Of a DNA stretch of 64,000 nt, positions 49,801 to 60,281 are shown in pieces; the stretch's first letter is position 1, and every line of letters starts with the position of its first letter. Position numbers and translations under genes: made by a program. Origin of the DNA: Eonycteris spelaea (Eukaryota > Chordata > Mammalia > Chiroptera > Pteropodidae); NCBI GenBank assembly GCA_003508835.1, contig PUFA01000105.1, positions 5,642,001-5,706,000 of the forward strand, written 5' to 3'. The notes beneath the pieces were generated by a model that saw nothing but the letters and a program-made list of their open reading frames with translations, searched no databases and was not told the DNA's origin.

Positions 49801-51864
49801 GTCTATCTCGTCATCCTCCTCTCCGCTCTAGTCACACCCGTATTGCCTCACACGTGCTCACAACACGCACTTCGGCTCCCTGCACGTTTACGTCAGATCA
49901 AACACTTTGGCCGACCTTTGTGCACCGCCAAGAACTTCTCAAAAGGCGAAAACACCAGGCTGAGCTAAGAAACGAATCAGTTTCGTGACATGGTCCATTG
50001 CCTTTGAGGCCTTTTAAAGGAAGGACAAAAGCTTATTTTGTAGTGAGGAAATAAACAGGCGTGTAAGTTCAGAGGATGATGAGAGGAGGGCTTGAGGAGG
50101 AGAGGACACCCATGAGCTGGCCTGAGTTGCAAAGTTGGGTTCAAAAAACTCCCAAAGATTTGGCAATAGAGAGTTTACAATGAGCCTGAGGATGGGAATG
50201 AATGTACTTTCAAATTTCTCTTATGAAAACACTCTTCATAATAGAAGAATGCTAAAAAAGGCAACTATTCTCCTCGAGCGGGGTGGGTGTGGTGGTGGTG
50301 GAGACAGAGGTGGGAGACAGGGGAAGAAGAAGGGAAGGGAGCGGCCGAGAAGAGGGAACCCTTTCATGCTGCAAATGCATTAAGAAAATATTCCGAGGAG
50401 AAAAAAGGCACCGTGACAGTTAATAGATTATTCGTGTTGAGTTCTAGCGCATTTTGTTCCAAAAACACATTTGAAGTGCTGGTTTAAAAATCACGTAAAG
50501 CTCACTGAAGCTCTGAACTCACCAAATCTCAGTGTGGCTGTCCCCACTGGGTGGAGTCTTCCTGTCTGCAGGGACAAAGCTTGATTTAGAGACACAGTGA
50601 AGCCTTCCCAGCATTTAGAGGCAAGAGGGTGGGGGATGGCATTCTACGGCCATGAGAATTAGTTCCTCAAAAAATCTGCTCCCAACGTGACCTCATGCAG
50701 GGCGGCCTTGATCACTGTGAAGGGCACAAAGGGGAATCTTCGGGGAGAGCCAGAGGAAGGAAGGGGAGTCACACTTAGCGTCAGTGGTCAGATTCGCTCG
50801 GAAGTTCAAGGCTTACCACGTGCAAGGCTGATAAATTCTGGGTTTCTTCCTGGTTCCGGAAAAGGAGGGAAAAGTGACAGCATTAATAGTTTTAATAAAG
50901 ATATTCGTATAAACCCGCAGATAATTTGCTTCCTCCTGAGTGAATAAAATTTCAAATGAAGTGGACCTGTTTAACCTATCCCGACCTCACAATAAAGATC
51001 CTTTCATTGGGGGGAAGTCTTAGGATCTCATACTCTGTGAGAGTAAAAGCAAACACGGCTATTTAAATTTCTCAGGTACAATCATACTCGACTGACCTTA
51101 AAAGACACTTGAAATCCAAGAGATAAACCACTTTAAACAGAAACCATTACTCTGGACTCAGTTATCATGTGCAAAATTATGTACTTCGGTCTTCGACTAA
51201 TTAATAAGCTTATGTGATAACTACCAAAATCTGAGAATTAAAAAACACAACCTTTTGCTATTATCAGAAGTATCCAATGTGTGAGCCACATTAACTACTC
51301 TTCATGGTAAAATTGCAAAGCCATTACTGCAATTTCAAAGAAGCGTGTTCTCCTATTTCATAAGGGCTCTGCTCTACACCATGAATGTCAGCTCTTTAAT
51401 TTTGGGAAAAAAAAAATTTGCCATATACTCGAATCTGAAAACCAGAGTTATTATTTCAGCAAAGTAAACATAACAGTTCTTTTCACTTTTTTTATTAGAT
51501 GCTTAGAAATACAACTGATAATTAATATAATTTTAATATGGTGATAATTATTATCAATGAAGACTTCTTATGGATCCTTAAGTCTTGATTGATCCATCTG
51601 AACTCCTATAGCTACAAAAAATTTACCTCTTAAAGTCTTTATTCTTTGCTCCTTCTTGTTAATCTTAAATCCTTGCTAACCCTGATGAGTCATTTGTCAA
51701 TTATACTCTATAAAGAAAAAAATAACTTTAAAAATAGCTTATGTTACTTCTAAATATTCTCCAGTACTATTGAGGTTCAGATACCCCTCAATAAATGCGT
51801 GTTGGCTAATTTCAATTTCCCAATTTATCCGTGTCACCTGGGCCCTCTTAGGGTTCTTGATACG
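49801..51864. other. Intergenic, no gene recognised
   Basis: Includes a G-rich patch at 50276-50345. 51.05-51.8 kb is AT-rich and CpG-poor. No gene, RNA or confident repeat was recognised, although an L2-like block may lie near 50050-50110. Confidence 0.45.
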
Positions 51865-51970
51865 ATATTCATTTATTTAAAACTTTTACAATATTCCGGG
51901 GAACTGTTCTAGGTGCTGAGAACAGAGTGCTTATTAAAAAAGGATACACAGAGAACAAGAATTTCCACAT
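51865..51970 (-). repeat. L2 3'-end fragment
   Basis: 'ttcatttatttaaaactttt' then a 'actgttctaggtgctgaga' block and 'acagagtgcttattaaaaaa' match the reversed L2 tail ('gcactgtgctaggtgctggggatacagtgatgaa'). Confidence 0.6.
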
Positions 51971-54220
51971 CCTGGTTTCCGGAAGAACAAAGAACAGCTC
52001 ACAGAGCCAAGCTACAGGGTCGTTCTGAGACCGGAGATTTCTTCGGGTACGAAGATCACCCATCGCTTGGTTGCTCCCTGAGAAACAGGTGTCCGTGGTG
52101 CTAAGCTTTTCACACGAATCCTGTTTTTGATGAATCACTTTTCTGACCTCATAGACCCTTTATCATTTCTTCATACGCATCCACTCTCCTGACTTAAGTA
52201 CAGCTTTTGATCTTCTCTTGCATTTGCATGGAAACTTCAAAAAAAAAATAAAAGAGCGATGCGTTCAAGTCGAACTTTGCCCGCTGGTTACAGCACTCAT
52301 TCTAGGAATCTCTTACAGACGCTGCTGTGCCTCCCTTGGCCACTCGTGGACCAGGCATCTTCTTTGATTTCACTGTGATCGAGGTGCTTGATAGGATATT
52401 GATTTATCTTAATAAAACTTAGCATTATGTTGATATTGTTATTTGATATATTGTTTTCCACTCTACTCCATGGGAGACACTACCAAAAGATGATGAATCT
52501 GAAGGCACTGAGGTTCCCTTTAATGAAATCTGCAAATACCCAGCATCTAGAAAAATGCCCAGACCATAGTGACTCGACCATTTTCACGCACGATATGAAC
52601 GAAATCAGCTCATTAAACCACGTTTGGAATCACCGTACCTATTTTCATCTTAAGGCTCTACATGACACTCTTTTGATCCCAAGTCAAGGGTGCCATCTTA
52701 TTTGACATGTTCCAACCTGTATTAAGAAAAACCTCAAATAATCTGACATACTGTTACTTCATTGGTGACCAGCAGGCCACAATGCATTTTAACCACTCGG
52801 GTTTAGGTCAAAGAGTTAGTATCATTACAAGTTCTTTAAACTTTACTAAATATTTACCAAAAAACAAAACAAAACAAAACAAAGCGGAACTAGCTTTTAT
52901 TTTTGAGGTGTTGAATACCCTTGGACTGAGTGTATTTCACTTTTTCTTCACCTGTATAAAATTGGTCATTTGCTTTTAAATTTACTTCCGACATGATATT
53001 CCATGCTCAGATGATTTTCCCCACAATGAAAATTGTTATGAGTTTTGGGATTGCCCCGAAATCAAGCCTTGTCTAAGATTCCTTAAACGCGCATGCCGTG
53101 TTTTGATCACCTCTATGCATTTCCCTCTTCTACAGGCATGACCCTGCAAAACCTAACTGGGCAATCAGCATCGTCTCAAACATAGGCAGGAATTTTATTG
53201 CGCTTGCCTTGGATTTGGCTAAAATGTGAATGCTGAGAAAAGTGCAATTATGTTTTATTTTTCATTTCCAAGTGAATGGTTCTGTCTCACTCTCAACCGG
53301 GTAAATTATCATTCACTTTAAGCCACTCTTAAAAGTGTCACGTCACCTCTGCTGCTGTCTGCTTTACTCATTTCTATCACGTTACTGCCCTTTTCAACCG
53401 CTGCTTGACATTCTTGCTGATCATTCACAGAATCATTTGCCTCCCCCACCAACAACTTAACCCTTCGGCTGCTGCACTTCCTCTATTCTTTGAGGAAGCT
53501 ATTTTGACAGAAGTCTCATGACCTTGACTCAGAGAGCTTCCTATTTTTCTTCAGCACGTTAAGCATAAAATGCACTGAGAAATACATGTGTATGTTAACG
53601 TACACGTTCTCGGCAACTTGTATCATTCAAAAAATTTTTGAGACATATTATCAGTGAACTAGACGCAAAACGTATTCAACCATCGATGAGCACACACTTT
53701 TTACCTCCCGACAGAGGACATGGATTAAAGCCGGGGAAATGGGTGAAGGGCGCTAACCTGTGTGAAAGCAGACTTGGTCAGGAACGAACAGAGCATCAGA
53801 CGTTTGCCAACACTTTCTACAACATTCCTAAAACCCGGCAAAGTTCTATTATTAATATGACACAGATCAAATTCTGTCCCCGTTATTGATCACACCCAAT
53901 GAACATATATTTCTTGAAAGCTTAAAGCAGAGTCAAGTCTTTTGTTACTTACACTAAAACAAAAGGGAAATGGGCGCCAAGGCTGACTTGCCATTTTCCT
54001 ACATTTTTGCAGAATATGACATGTAAGGATGAAGAGAATATTCTCCAAAACATCAGATTCTTCTTATTTTTTAAAACAAACTTGAGAAAATTCCGCTTTG
54101 AATGACAGAGACTTAAATAGAGCATCACATTACCTAGCGCATAGGTTTGCTGTTCTGATAGGGGAGCCCCTGGGCAACAGGTTTTATAATGAACGGATGA
54201 CAGAAGCAAACACATGATCT
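51971..54220. other. Intergenic, no gene recognised
   Basis: Mixed composition, with an (AAAAC)n-like stretch near 52859-52881. No exon, RNA gene or repeat family was recognised. Confidence 0.45.
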
Positions 54221-54233
54221 CACACACACATGC

Positions 54234-54283
<50 letters not shown>

Positions 54284-54294
54284 ACGCACACACA
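54221..54294. repeat. (CA)n microsatellite
   Basis: CA tract with a perfect core at 54239-54281 and interrupted flanks (ATG and GAACG interruptions). Confidence 0.95.
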
Positions 54295-55134
54295 GTACCT
54301 TCGTTTTCCGAAAGGTATGGATGAAGCTACTGGTTTTCATTCTCCATTTGTTCCGATGGCCAGATTTTCAAAATTTTCTCACCAAGACAGGAAAGCACAG
54401 ATGCCTCAGAGTTAGCTGGTGGCCGCGTGAGCATGGGGACTAAACTCTTAATTCCTTTCTCAGCCTTTCTCACATTTTCTCATGGTCGGTGCCTGTGTTC
54501 CCACGTCCTCCCACTCTGACTTTGAGGCTTCTCTGCGAGTAAGATAGTATTTTCATTTCCGTCTGCTTGAGGATAAGGAATGACTCCTTCATTTCAAAAT
54601 GTGCTTGAATAGGTGGTTGCCTTTTACCTTTTTATGTATGCGTTCTTTTGATAAGACAGAAATTGTTGAGACTTACCACACCTTAGAACTCATAGACATG
54701 ACAATGATATTCTTCACGTACTCATCAGAAGTCCCAGATCATTAGCTACATTGTACTCTTAACTTAGTGGCCGTGACCTTGAATGAGAGTTTAAGTTGTC
54801 TGAGGTCCTGTTTCTTAGTGCGCATATCAGGAATCAAAATATTATGTCCCACAAATAGTTTTATTGGAAAAGAGTTGAAGAGAGAACTGTTGTATAAATA
54901 TATCATCTTCATTTTTCACTGAATCTCAAGAAACACTGTGAATTCTGCATATGGTTTGGTTCAGCATTAATGATATTACTTCTTTTCTCTAAATCAACAG
55001 AAAGCTACCTAAAAGACTGGGCTACTGGGCAGGCTGTCTCCTCAGCCTCCCGAGAATTGTTCTTATTGGGATGCCCAAGGGCTTTCCTTCACTTTGTTAA
55101 CCAAAAGCAGGCATGGCTCCTTAAGAACACAGAC
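54295..55134. other. Intergenic spacer just beyond the RAPGEF2 poly(A) site
   Basis: No gene or repeat recognised. It lies directly downstream, in the minus direction, of the predicted RAPGEF2 transcript end. Confidence 0.5.
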
Positions 55135-55150
55135 GAGGCTTTATGTTATA

Positions 55151-55160
55151 TTTATTTATT
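55151..55160 (-). terminator. Distal poly(A) signals of RAPGEF2 (tandem AATAAA)
   Basis: Reverse complement AATAAATAAA gives two overlapping canonical AATAAA hexamers (55151-55156 and 55155-55160). Cleavage is expected 10-30 nt downstream, near 55125-55141. Position and AU-rich setting fit a strong distal site. Cleavage itself is inferred. Confidence 0.75.
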
Positions 55161-55235
55161 TTCCAGCTTGTACAAACTGGATGTAGAAGCATAAACATAG
55201 TACATTTCTACCATCTTCAACAAAAATATAACCAA

Positions 55236-55243
55236 TATGTACA
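55236..55243 (-). promoter_or_regulatory. Pumilio-type element UGUACAUA in 3'UTR
   Basis: On the transcript strand the octamer is TGTACATA, matching the Pumilio consensus UGUANAUA. A single short motif, so chance occurrence is possible. Confidence 0.4.
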
Positions 55244-55599
55244 ATTATTGTATTAAAAATACAAAAGGGATACAGACTCCACCAATGTCTTTCTAAAAGA
55301 CATACAGGTACAAGTAGTATCAAAAGTATGAGGAAATCACCAGTTAATTGTACATTCTGCACTTGACGTCACAGAGAGAACTGAGATTAGCAGTCTTATG
55401 TTCTACAATTACTTAATGCTTAGATAACATTTGTGCAACTTGTGGTAGAGCTAGGTTTCTGTCTTTCTATATGCACATGAGGTCCATAGCCTATATATAA
55501 AACTGGCAGAGAATGCATATTACATGTAAAATTACAAATGCATCATTGACAATGTAATCTGTAAGCAAGTAGACAAATGCCATGATACAGGAGAAAAGT

Positions 55600-55608
55600 A
55601 TTAAATAA
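55600..55608 (-). promoter_or_regulatory. AU-rich element nonamer in 3'UTR
   Basis: Transcript strand reads TTATTTAAT, matching the UUAUUUAWW AU-rich element consensus. Only one copy was seen, so any effect on stability is uncertain. Confidence 0.4.
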
Positions 55609-56023
55609 AGCACTGACATTGTTTGGTACAGTGAAAAAACACTGCGATTCGACTTTTAAAATTTGAAGCTATTTACGTTTCTCTACTGATCAATATGATC
55701 AGCTGCATTTAATGGAAAAAAAAAAAAAAAAGAAAATCCAAGACCAGCAGTTCCTCACATTTGAGTACTACTCGGATTGGCAGCCTTCACTTTTCCGGAG
55801 TCTGTGCAAAAACAACACAAAAATAGAGTGGAGGGATCATTTCAGTCATTATAGGGTTAATAGCAGCTGTGAGCAGGTGGTTGCTACACACAGGCCTTCT
55901 CTACCCAGAGTGTCCATAAAGCCACTTACCGGTTAGTCTTTGGTGACTAACCCACCTTGCAAAGGCTGGCGTTATCTAACCAGGTTTTTTGATCTTTTGA
56001 TCTTTGATCATGTTCAAGGCTTG

Positions 56024-56029
56024 TTTATT
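56024..56029 (-). terminator. Possible proximal poly(A) signal of RAPGEF2
   Basis: An AATAAA hexamer on the transcript strand about 1.18 kb after the stop codon could yield a shorter 3'UTR. Use is unproven. Confidence 0.4.
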
Positions 56030-57207
56030 CCCTAATGCCAACTCAACAAAGGGAAGCGGTCTTCTTCAAAGAGCAGTAGAAACAGCTGGCATTCGCTCCA
56101 ACAGTCCCGAGCTGCTGTCACTGCAATGCTATCCAGTTATAAACATTTCTCTTTAAAAACAACAGGCAAAAAATCCCTAAAACTAAATGAACGAAAATCA
56201 AAGAGACATAACTTAAAAAAAAAAAAAAAAAAAAGGGGTTTGCCATCCATCTCAACGGAGCGGGACACGTCCTCAAATGACACTGTCCTGCACTCCATAA
56301 GGCTCAGACACAGGACACCACGGTCCTAGTTCCCTCCCCTGGCCATGTGCAAACAGTTTTAGGGAAGAGCCCCGCCCACTGGGGAAGGTGTGGACGGGGC
56401 GTCTCGGTATCTTCGGGATTGGCTAACATTTTATGCTTCTCCAGGATAGGGCACTTCGCAGGTGAGGCCGGAAAGACCCGGGAAGACAGGGTCACAAGCC
56501 AGGTCGACCCTGCTTCTTCGTGTGACCACACCCTGTCCGGCATATTTGGTTTTTTTTTTTTTTTTTTTTAGAAACCCAGGCTGGCAACCCTAAAGGTTCA
56601 AAATAATACTGTAATCATTCAATGGATATAATATTTACTCTCTGAACACAATCTTTAAACTCATTAAAAACAAAAAACAAACAACAAAAGAAGGACATTG
56701 TAAACAAGTGGACAAGCAATGTACTCAAAGGATTTCCTTGTTTTTCTTTGTCTTCCTTGGTGGGTTAAAGGCCCCGAGAAGTTCAATGGCTAGCTTTTCT
56801 CATTATCCCAATGAGAGACCAAGTGCTAGGACTGGATTGAAATCTAAAAGGAAGATTGTTACAAACCCTTCCGGGCATTGAGGGGTGCAGCCAGAGTGAT
56901 TCATCTCGCTGTGATGATCTTGGAATCTGGAATGATCCTGTGTGACGTGGCAGGCAGCAACAGTTGCTGCACTGTGCATTTCAAGCGACAGAGTCTGCAA
57001 AGTGCCAGGGCGATTTCTTCACAGTATTTCACATGCAAAGGGGGAAGGAAGAAGGAGAGAAGAAGCCCCATGCTGCTTTTAAGGCAGGGAGGGAGGCAAA
57101 CTGGTCCACCGTCCTCAGAATGTGGGTCTCCCAGGCTCCGACGCTGGGGACGTCGTCTTGTGCTCTCCTCGTAGGGGGCCCGCTCTGGGTCCAGAAAAGC
57201 CCGTGCC

Positions 57208-57233
57208 TTAAACAGCAGATACCTGTTCGTCTT
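57208..57233 (-). CDS. RAPGEF2: RAPGEF2 terminal coding segment (PDZ ligand)
   Basis: Only 26 coding bases lie in the last exon, which then runs into the 3'UTR. With the single G carried over from the exon ending at 58200 it encodes EDEQVSAV and TAA, the known C-terminal PDZ-binding tail of PDZ-GEF1 that binds MAGI-type scaffolds. The acceptor is strong: a pyrimidine-rich tract ending CCTTGTTTGCAG, at 57234 and above. Reading through the upstream donor instead would replace this tail with about 37 unrelated Ala/Pro-rich residues, so the tiny exon decides the true C-terminus. It is too short for frame-based gene finding. Confidence 0.93.
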
Positions 57234-57958
57234 CTGCAAACAAGGCCAGGAAAGAGAAACAAATCAATGAGCAAGAAAGAAGTTGTTTCTTGTGCTTAGA
57301 GAGAATACAATACGGTCACCTACGTGCTAGATAAAAATACTGTGGCTCTTCTTCTTGGCAAACCTCACTTCAAACCCCTGCCTTTGGTTCCTAGGTAAAG
57401 ACGACTCGTAATAATAATTTTAGGATAGAGTGTATATGATGCGGTATCTTTAAAGGTATATATAAGACAAAAATAGTTACGCTGCATATTTATTGAAAAA
57501 CTAAACTAAATTCCTTGCAAAAAGTTATAAAGCAGCGCGTGACTTTTTATACTATCGTCACATACACGTAGAAAAGCCTAAAAGGATGTATAACACAATG
57601 TCAACAGTGGTTCTCTGCGCGTGGCGGGATTCTAAGTCATTTTCGTGGTCTGCTTTTTTCTATGATTAGCTGCGTACTAAAACACGTTAACATCAAAACG
57701 TAAAAAAGGAAAGAGGCGGGCACGCCCTCCCCACTCCGATCGGCCAGGCGGAGTCGTAAAAGGCAGGCAAAAAAGGTTACAGGGAAGTGTACTTCTTCAT
57801 CACACTTTCACTGGGACCGCCTTTGGAACTCATTTAGAAGCCCAAACATGATATTGCGGACAGAGCACTCTGAGCCCCAGGAAGGGGACCCAGCCGCGTG
57901 CGCCCTGCGTCACACGTGCCCACTTCTGCGATCTCGGCTATTTCTGAAGCCATCTAGA

Positions 57959-57966
57959 CAACACAC

Positions 57967-58020
<54 letters not shown>
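57959..58020. repeat. (CA)n/(CG)n microsatellite in last RAPGEF2 intron
   Basis: About 31 dinucleotides of CA with an internal CGCGCGC stretch. On the RAPGEF2 transcript it reads (UG)n, downstream of the exon at 58484-58200. Confidence 0.95.
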
Positions 58021-58021
<1 letters not shown>

Positions 58022-58079
58022 GTCAAAGCTTTAACCCCACATTAGGGACTCTGAGCATAAAAGGTGCTTCATGCTGCGC

Positions 58080-58500
58080 ATGGCTAAGGGCACAGGCGAC
58101 CGACCGCAGCATCCAGACCACTCAGCGCCTCGGCAAGCGCACAGTAGGGCAGCACGAGCGGACAGGGCGGGGCCTGCGGCTCGGCGGGCGCGTCCGTACC
58201 GTCCTCCTCGGCGGCGAAGCCCGGGGCCGCGCCGGAGCCGAGGCGCGGATCGCCGTCGCCGGGCTTGTGCCACTGCGGCCGGCCGGGCGGCCGGGCGGCG
58301 GGCGCGGGCGCGGGCCCCGCGGCGTCGGGGGCGCGCGCGAGCATCCGCGACCTCTGCAGCGCCACGCTGTAGTCCGGGGGCTTCCTGGCGGGGTGCGGGG
58401 GCCCCTCGGGGAAGTCGGCGATCGGGATGCCGATGTAGCCCGGCGGCGTGGGCGGGGGCTCGCGGTACCTGCCCTCCTTTCGCGCTGTGGTGGAGACAAT
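58080..58500. other. Exonic CpG-island-like segment
   Basis: Extremely GC- and CpG-dense over the penultimate RAPGEF2 exon and its flanks, for example a run of GGGCGG, GCGGGCGCGG and GGGCGCGCGC blocks at 58280-58340. It lies at the 3' end of the gene, so it is an intragenic or orphan island rather than the RAPGEF2 promoter. Minus-strand reading gives the protein and other frames are shadows. Confidence 0.75.
58200..58484 (-). CDS. RAPGEF2: RAPGEF2 penultimate exon (PPxY motifs)
   Basis: A 285-bp exon. Acceptor CTCCACCACAG precedes 58484. Its first two bases CG complete an Ala codon with the G from the previous exon, giving [17 protein letters not shown]. The donor is G|GTACGG after GAG-GAG-GAC-G at 58200. 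It carries two PY motifs, PPGY (58435-58446) and PPDY (58369-58380), which bind WW domains. PDZ-GEF1 (CNrasGEF) is a published NEDD4 target through such motifs. The middle is far richer in Ala, Pro and Gly than the human protein as I recall it, and about seven residues shorter before the conserved PQWHKP stretch. The length is a multiple of three, so skipping would keep frame. The donor is only fair. Confidence 0.93.
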
Positions 58501-58602
58501 GCACGGGCATTAATAATGCTCTGGAACAATGATGTCCTGTCCGTCAAATAAACTGTAATAATAATGATCCAGACGGCGCACGCGGGTCACGGCAAACGTG
58601 GG

Positions 58603-58648
58603 GTGTGTGTGTGTGTGTGTGTGTGCGTGCGTGTGTGTGCGTGCGTGG
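58603..58648. repeat. (TG)n microsatellite in RAPGEF2 intron
   Basis: TG/CG dinucleotide tract of about 46 bp, with TGCG interruptions. On the transcript it reads (CA)n, upstream of the exon at 58484-58200. Confidence 0.95.
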
Positions 58649-60281
58649 TATGGGGCAGCGGTGGGGGATGTGGCAGGCGGGGAAGCGATGTCAACAAAAC
58701 CAAACTTCCACATGGTCATCTCTGTGCGCCCAAACGACTGGTTGTCTCGGAAGCTTGAACTTGAAAACTTGCCTCACGAGTCTGAATACAACAGTAAGAA
58801 GGTGAACATCTAACAGCCCTCGGGTGTAGGGGAAAGATGGAGCAAAGGGAGACCATCAACGGCACTCGGTACCGTATCCGCGACGAGGGAGCAGTCAGCC
58901 TGCTCAAAGGGCCTCCCGCTCCAGCCCAGGGGCCAGGCAGGTTGTTCCCGCTCGGTGCATTTACCCTTCTCAGGCAGAGCATCCGATGCCACATTTCCTC
59001 TGTTCTGGGGCCTCACTTTAGAAAATCGTGAATTGAAATAAATTGGGAATAGTAAACCAAATGATGCAAATTGAAAAACTCTAAAACTGTGTGTAAGGTA
59101 TGTCTTTTTCTTAAAGTCTTTGTATTAATGATCATGACCTACAACGTGAAATCTGTAAAGTAAGGAAAATCAAAGTTTATGTTCTTGAAATTTCTAGACC
59201 GAACTGTTGGGAACTGCAAATCACTTTTCTTTCCTTTGCAATAAAAGGTCTGAGTACTAGTTTGTTAAAAGGAAGTACTTTAACATTTCTAACCTAAGAG
59301 GAGGTATTAACTTATCTCCTCTCGCCTTGAAAGGATATTAAGTTTGACTATTTACATGGTAATATAACTACAACTTCCCTGCTAATAAAAGCGATGTCTG
59401 TAATGATTATGCTCCAGAATTCCTCACTCCATATCCTGTGTGTCCCTACACTTCAATTATGCAGACATTAAATGGATCATAGAAAATACGCCCAGCGAGG
59501 ACCGAGGGAATATGAGAGACTTCACAACAGAAGCGGCAGTAACGAAGCAGTAATAGCTTTCGTGCACTCATCAAATACTATCTGGACACAGGTCTAAAGC
59601 GCTTTGCTGAGAATTCCTTGAATCGTCGCACCAACTGTCTTAGAAAAAATTACGTATCTCGTTTTACAGATGAGGAAACAGACACAACTCAGTACCTCAG
59701 CCCAATACCGCAAAGCTAGGACGTAGCAAACCCCAATCTGCCTGACTCCTAAGCTTTTACTCACTACGTTACGTCTGGGCACCCTCTCCCTTGTTCCATA
59801 CTGTACAGTGCGAATTTGTTGAGCACAGGAACAATTTGTCTGCATAACAAAAATCAACAGAAGATAAGCAAGCTAAGGATAAGTTCTAAATACAATTCAT
59901 CCAAGGGAACGGAACAGAATAACAAAATACTTAAAAGTTTCAACTGAACAAACATTCTTCCTCTACAAAGAATGGCCATCCTTCCTGATAATTTTCAGCT
60001 AAAAGAATCAATGTGAGACCGGAAAAAAAGCCATGACAACCTACTGATCCTGATAGTGAAGATGTAGTGAACGCATATATACTAGGACGGAAACTATTTC
60101 TATGTGCCTGACCGCAGGATCTGGGCTCTTAACCACTATTCACTTCAAGTCCTACACAGCAGTAGGGGCGGGGGCGGGGCGTGTTGACAAAATGAGGGAA
60201 AGACCCACAAACACATGATTTCACTTCGGAAATAGGTGAAGGCCACGATGCGGACACGACGAGGCGCTCCGACACGCTTAC
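58649..60281 (-). other. RAPGEF2: RAPGEF2 intron
   Basis: Intronic remainder between the exon ending at 60282 (donor GG|GTAAGC) and the one starting at 58484. Apart from the microsatellite on its left and a MIR copy, I saw no exon or RNA gene in it. Confidence 0.8.
59560..59775 (-). repeat. MIR SINE in RAPGEF2 intron
   Basis: 'gaattccttgaatcgtcgca' then 'ttttacagatgaggaaacag', a 'cgcaaagctaggacgtag' block and 'ctgcctgactcctaagcttt' followed by 'tactcactacgtta' give a nearly complete reversed MIR. It lies in the sense direction of the RAPGEF2 transcript. Confidence 0.88.

Larger units (their letters stand above)
55135..57207 (-). other. RAPGEF2: RAPGEF2 3'UTR
   Basis: About 2.07 kb from the TAA stop (57208-57210) to the predicted cleavage region. 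The proximal part is GC-mixed and the distal part (55.14-55.70 kb) is AU-rich, as in many neuronal 3'UTRs. On the transcript strand I see two overlapping AATAAA hexamers at the far end, a proximal AATAAA at 56024-56029, one UUAUUUAAU AU-rich nonamer (55600-55608) and one Pumilio-type UGUACAUA (55236-55243). A-runs on the plus strand at 55712-55728 and 56214-56233 become U-runs in the RNA. A T-run at 56549-56569 becomes an A-run. The length is close to what I recall for the human gene. Confidence 0.8.

Noticed and set aside
57029..57274. Minus-strand frames around the terminal exon
   Set aside because: They run through the splice acceptor in the wrong phase. Only the 26-nt coding segment is consistent with RAPGEF2.
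58031..58510. Long open frames in other phases across the penultimate RAPGEF2 exon
   Set aside because: Arg/Ala/Pro-rich shadow readings of the CpG-dense exon. The frame consistent with splicing phases and the known protein is different.
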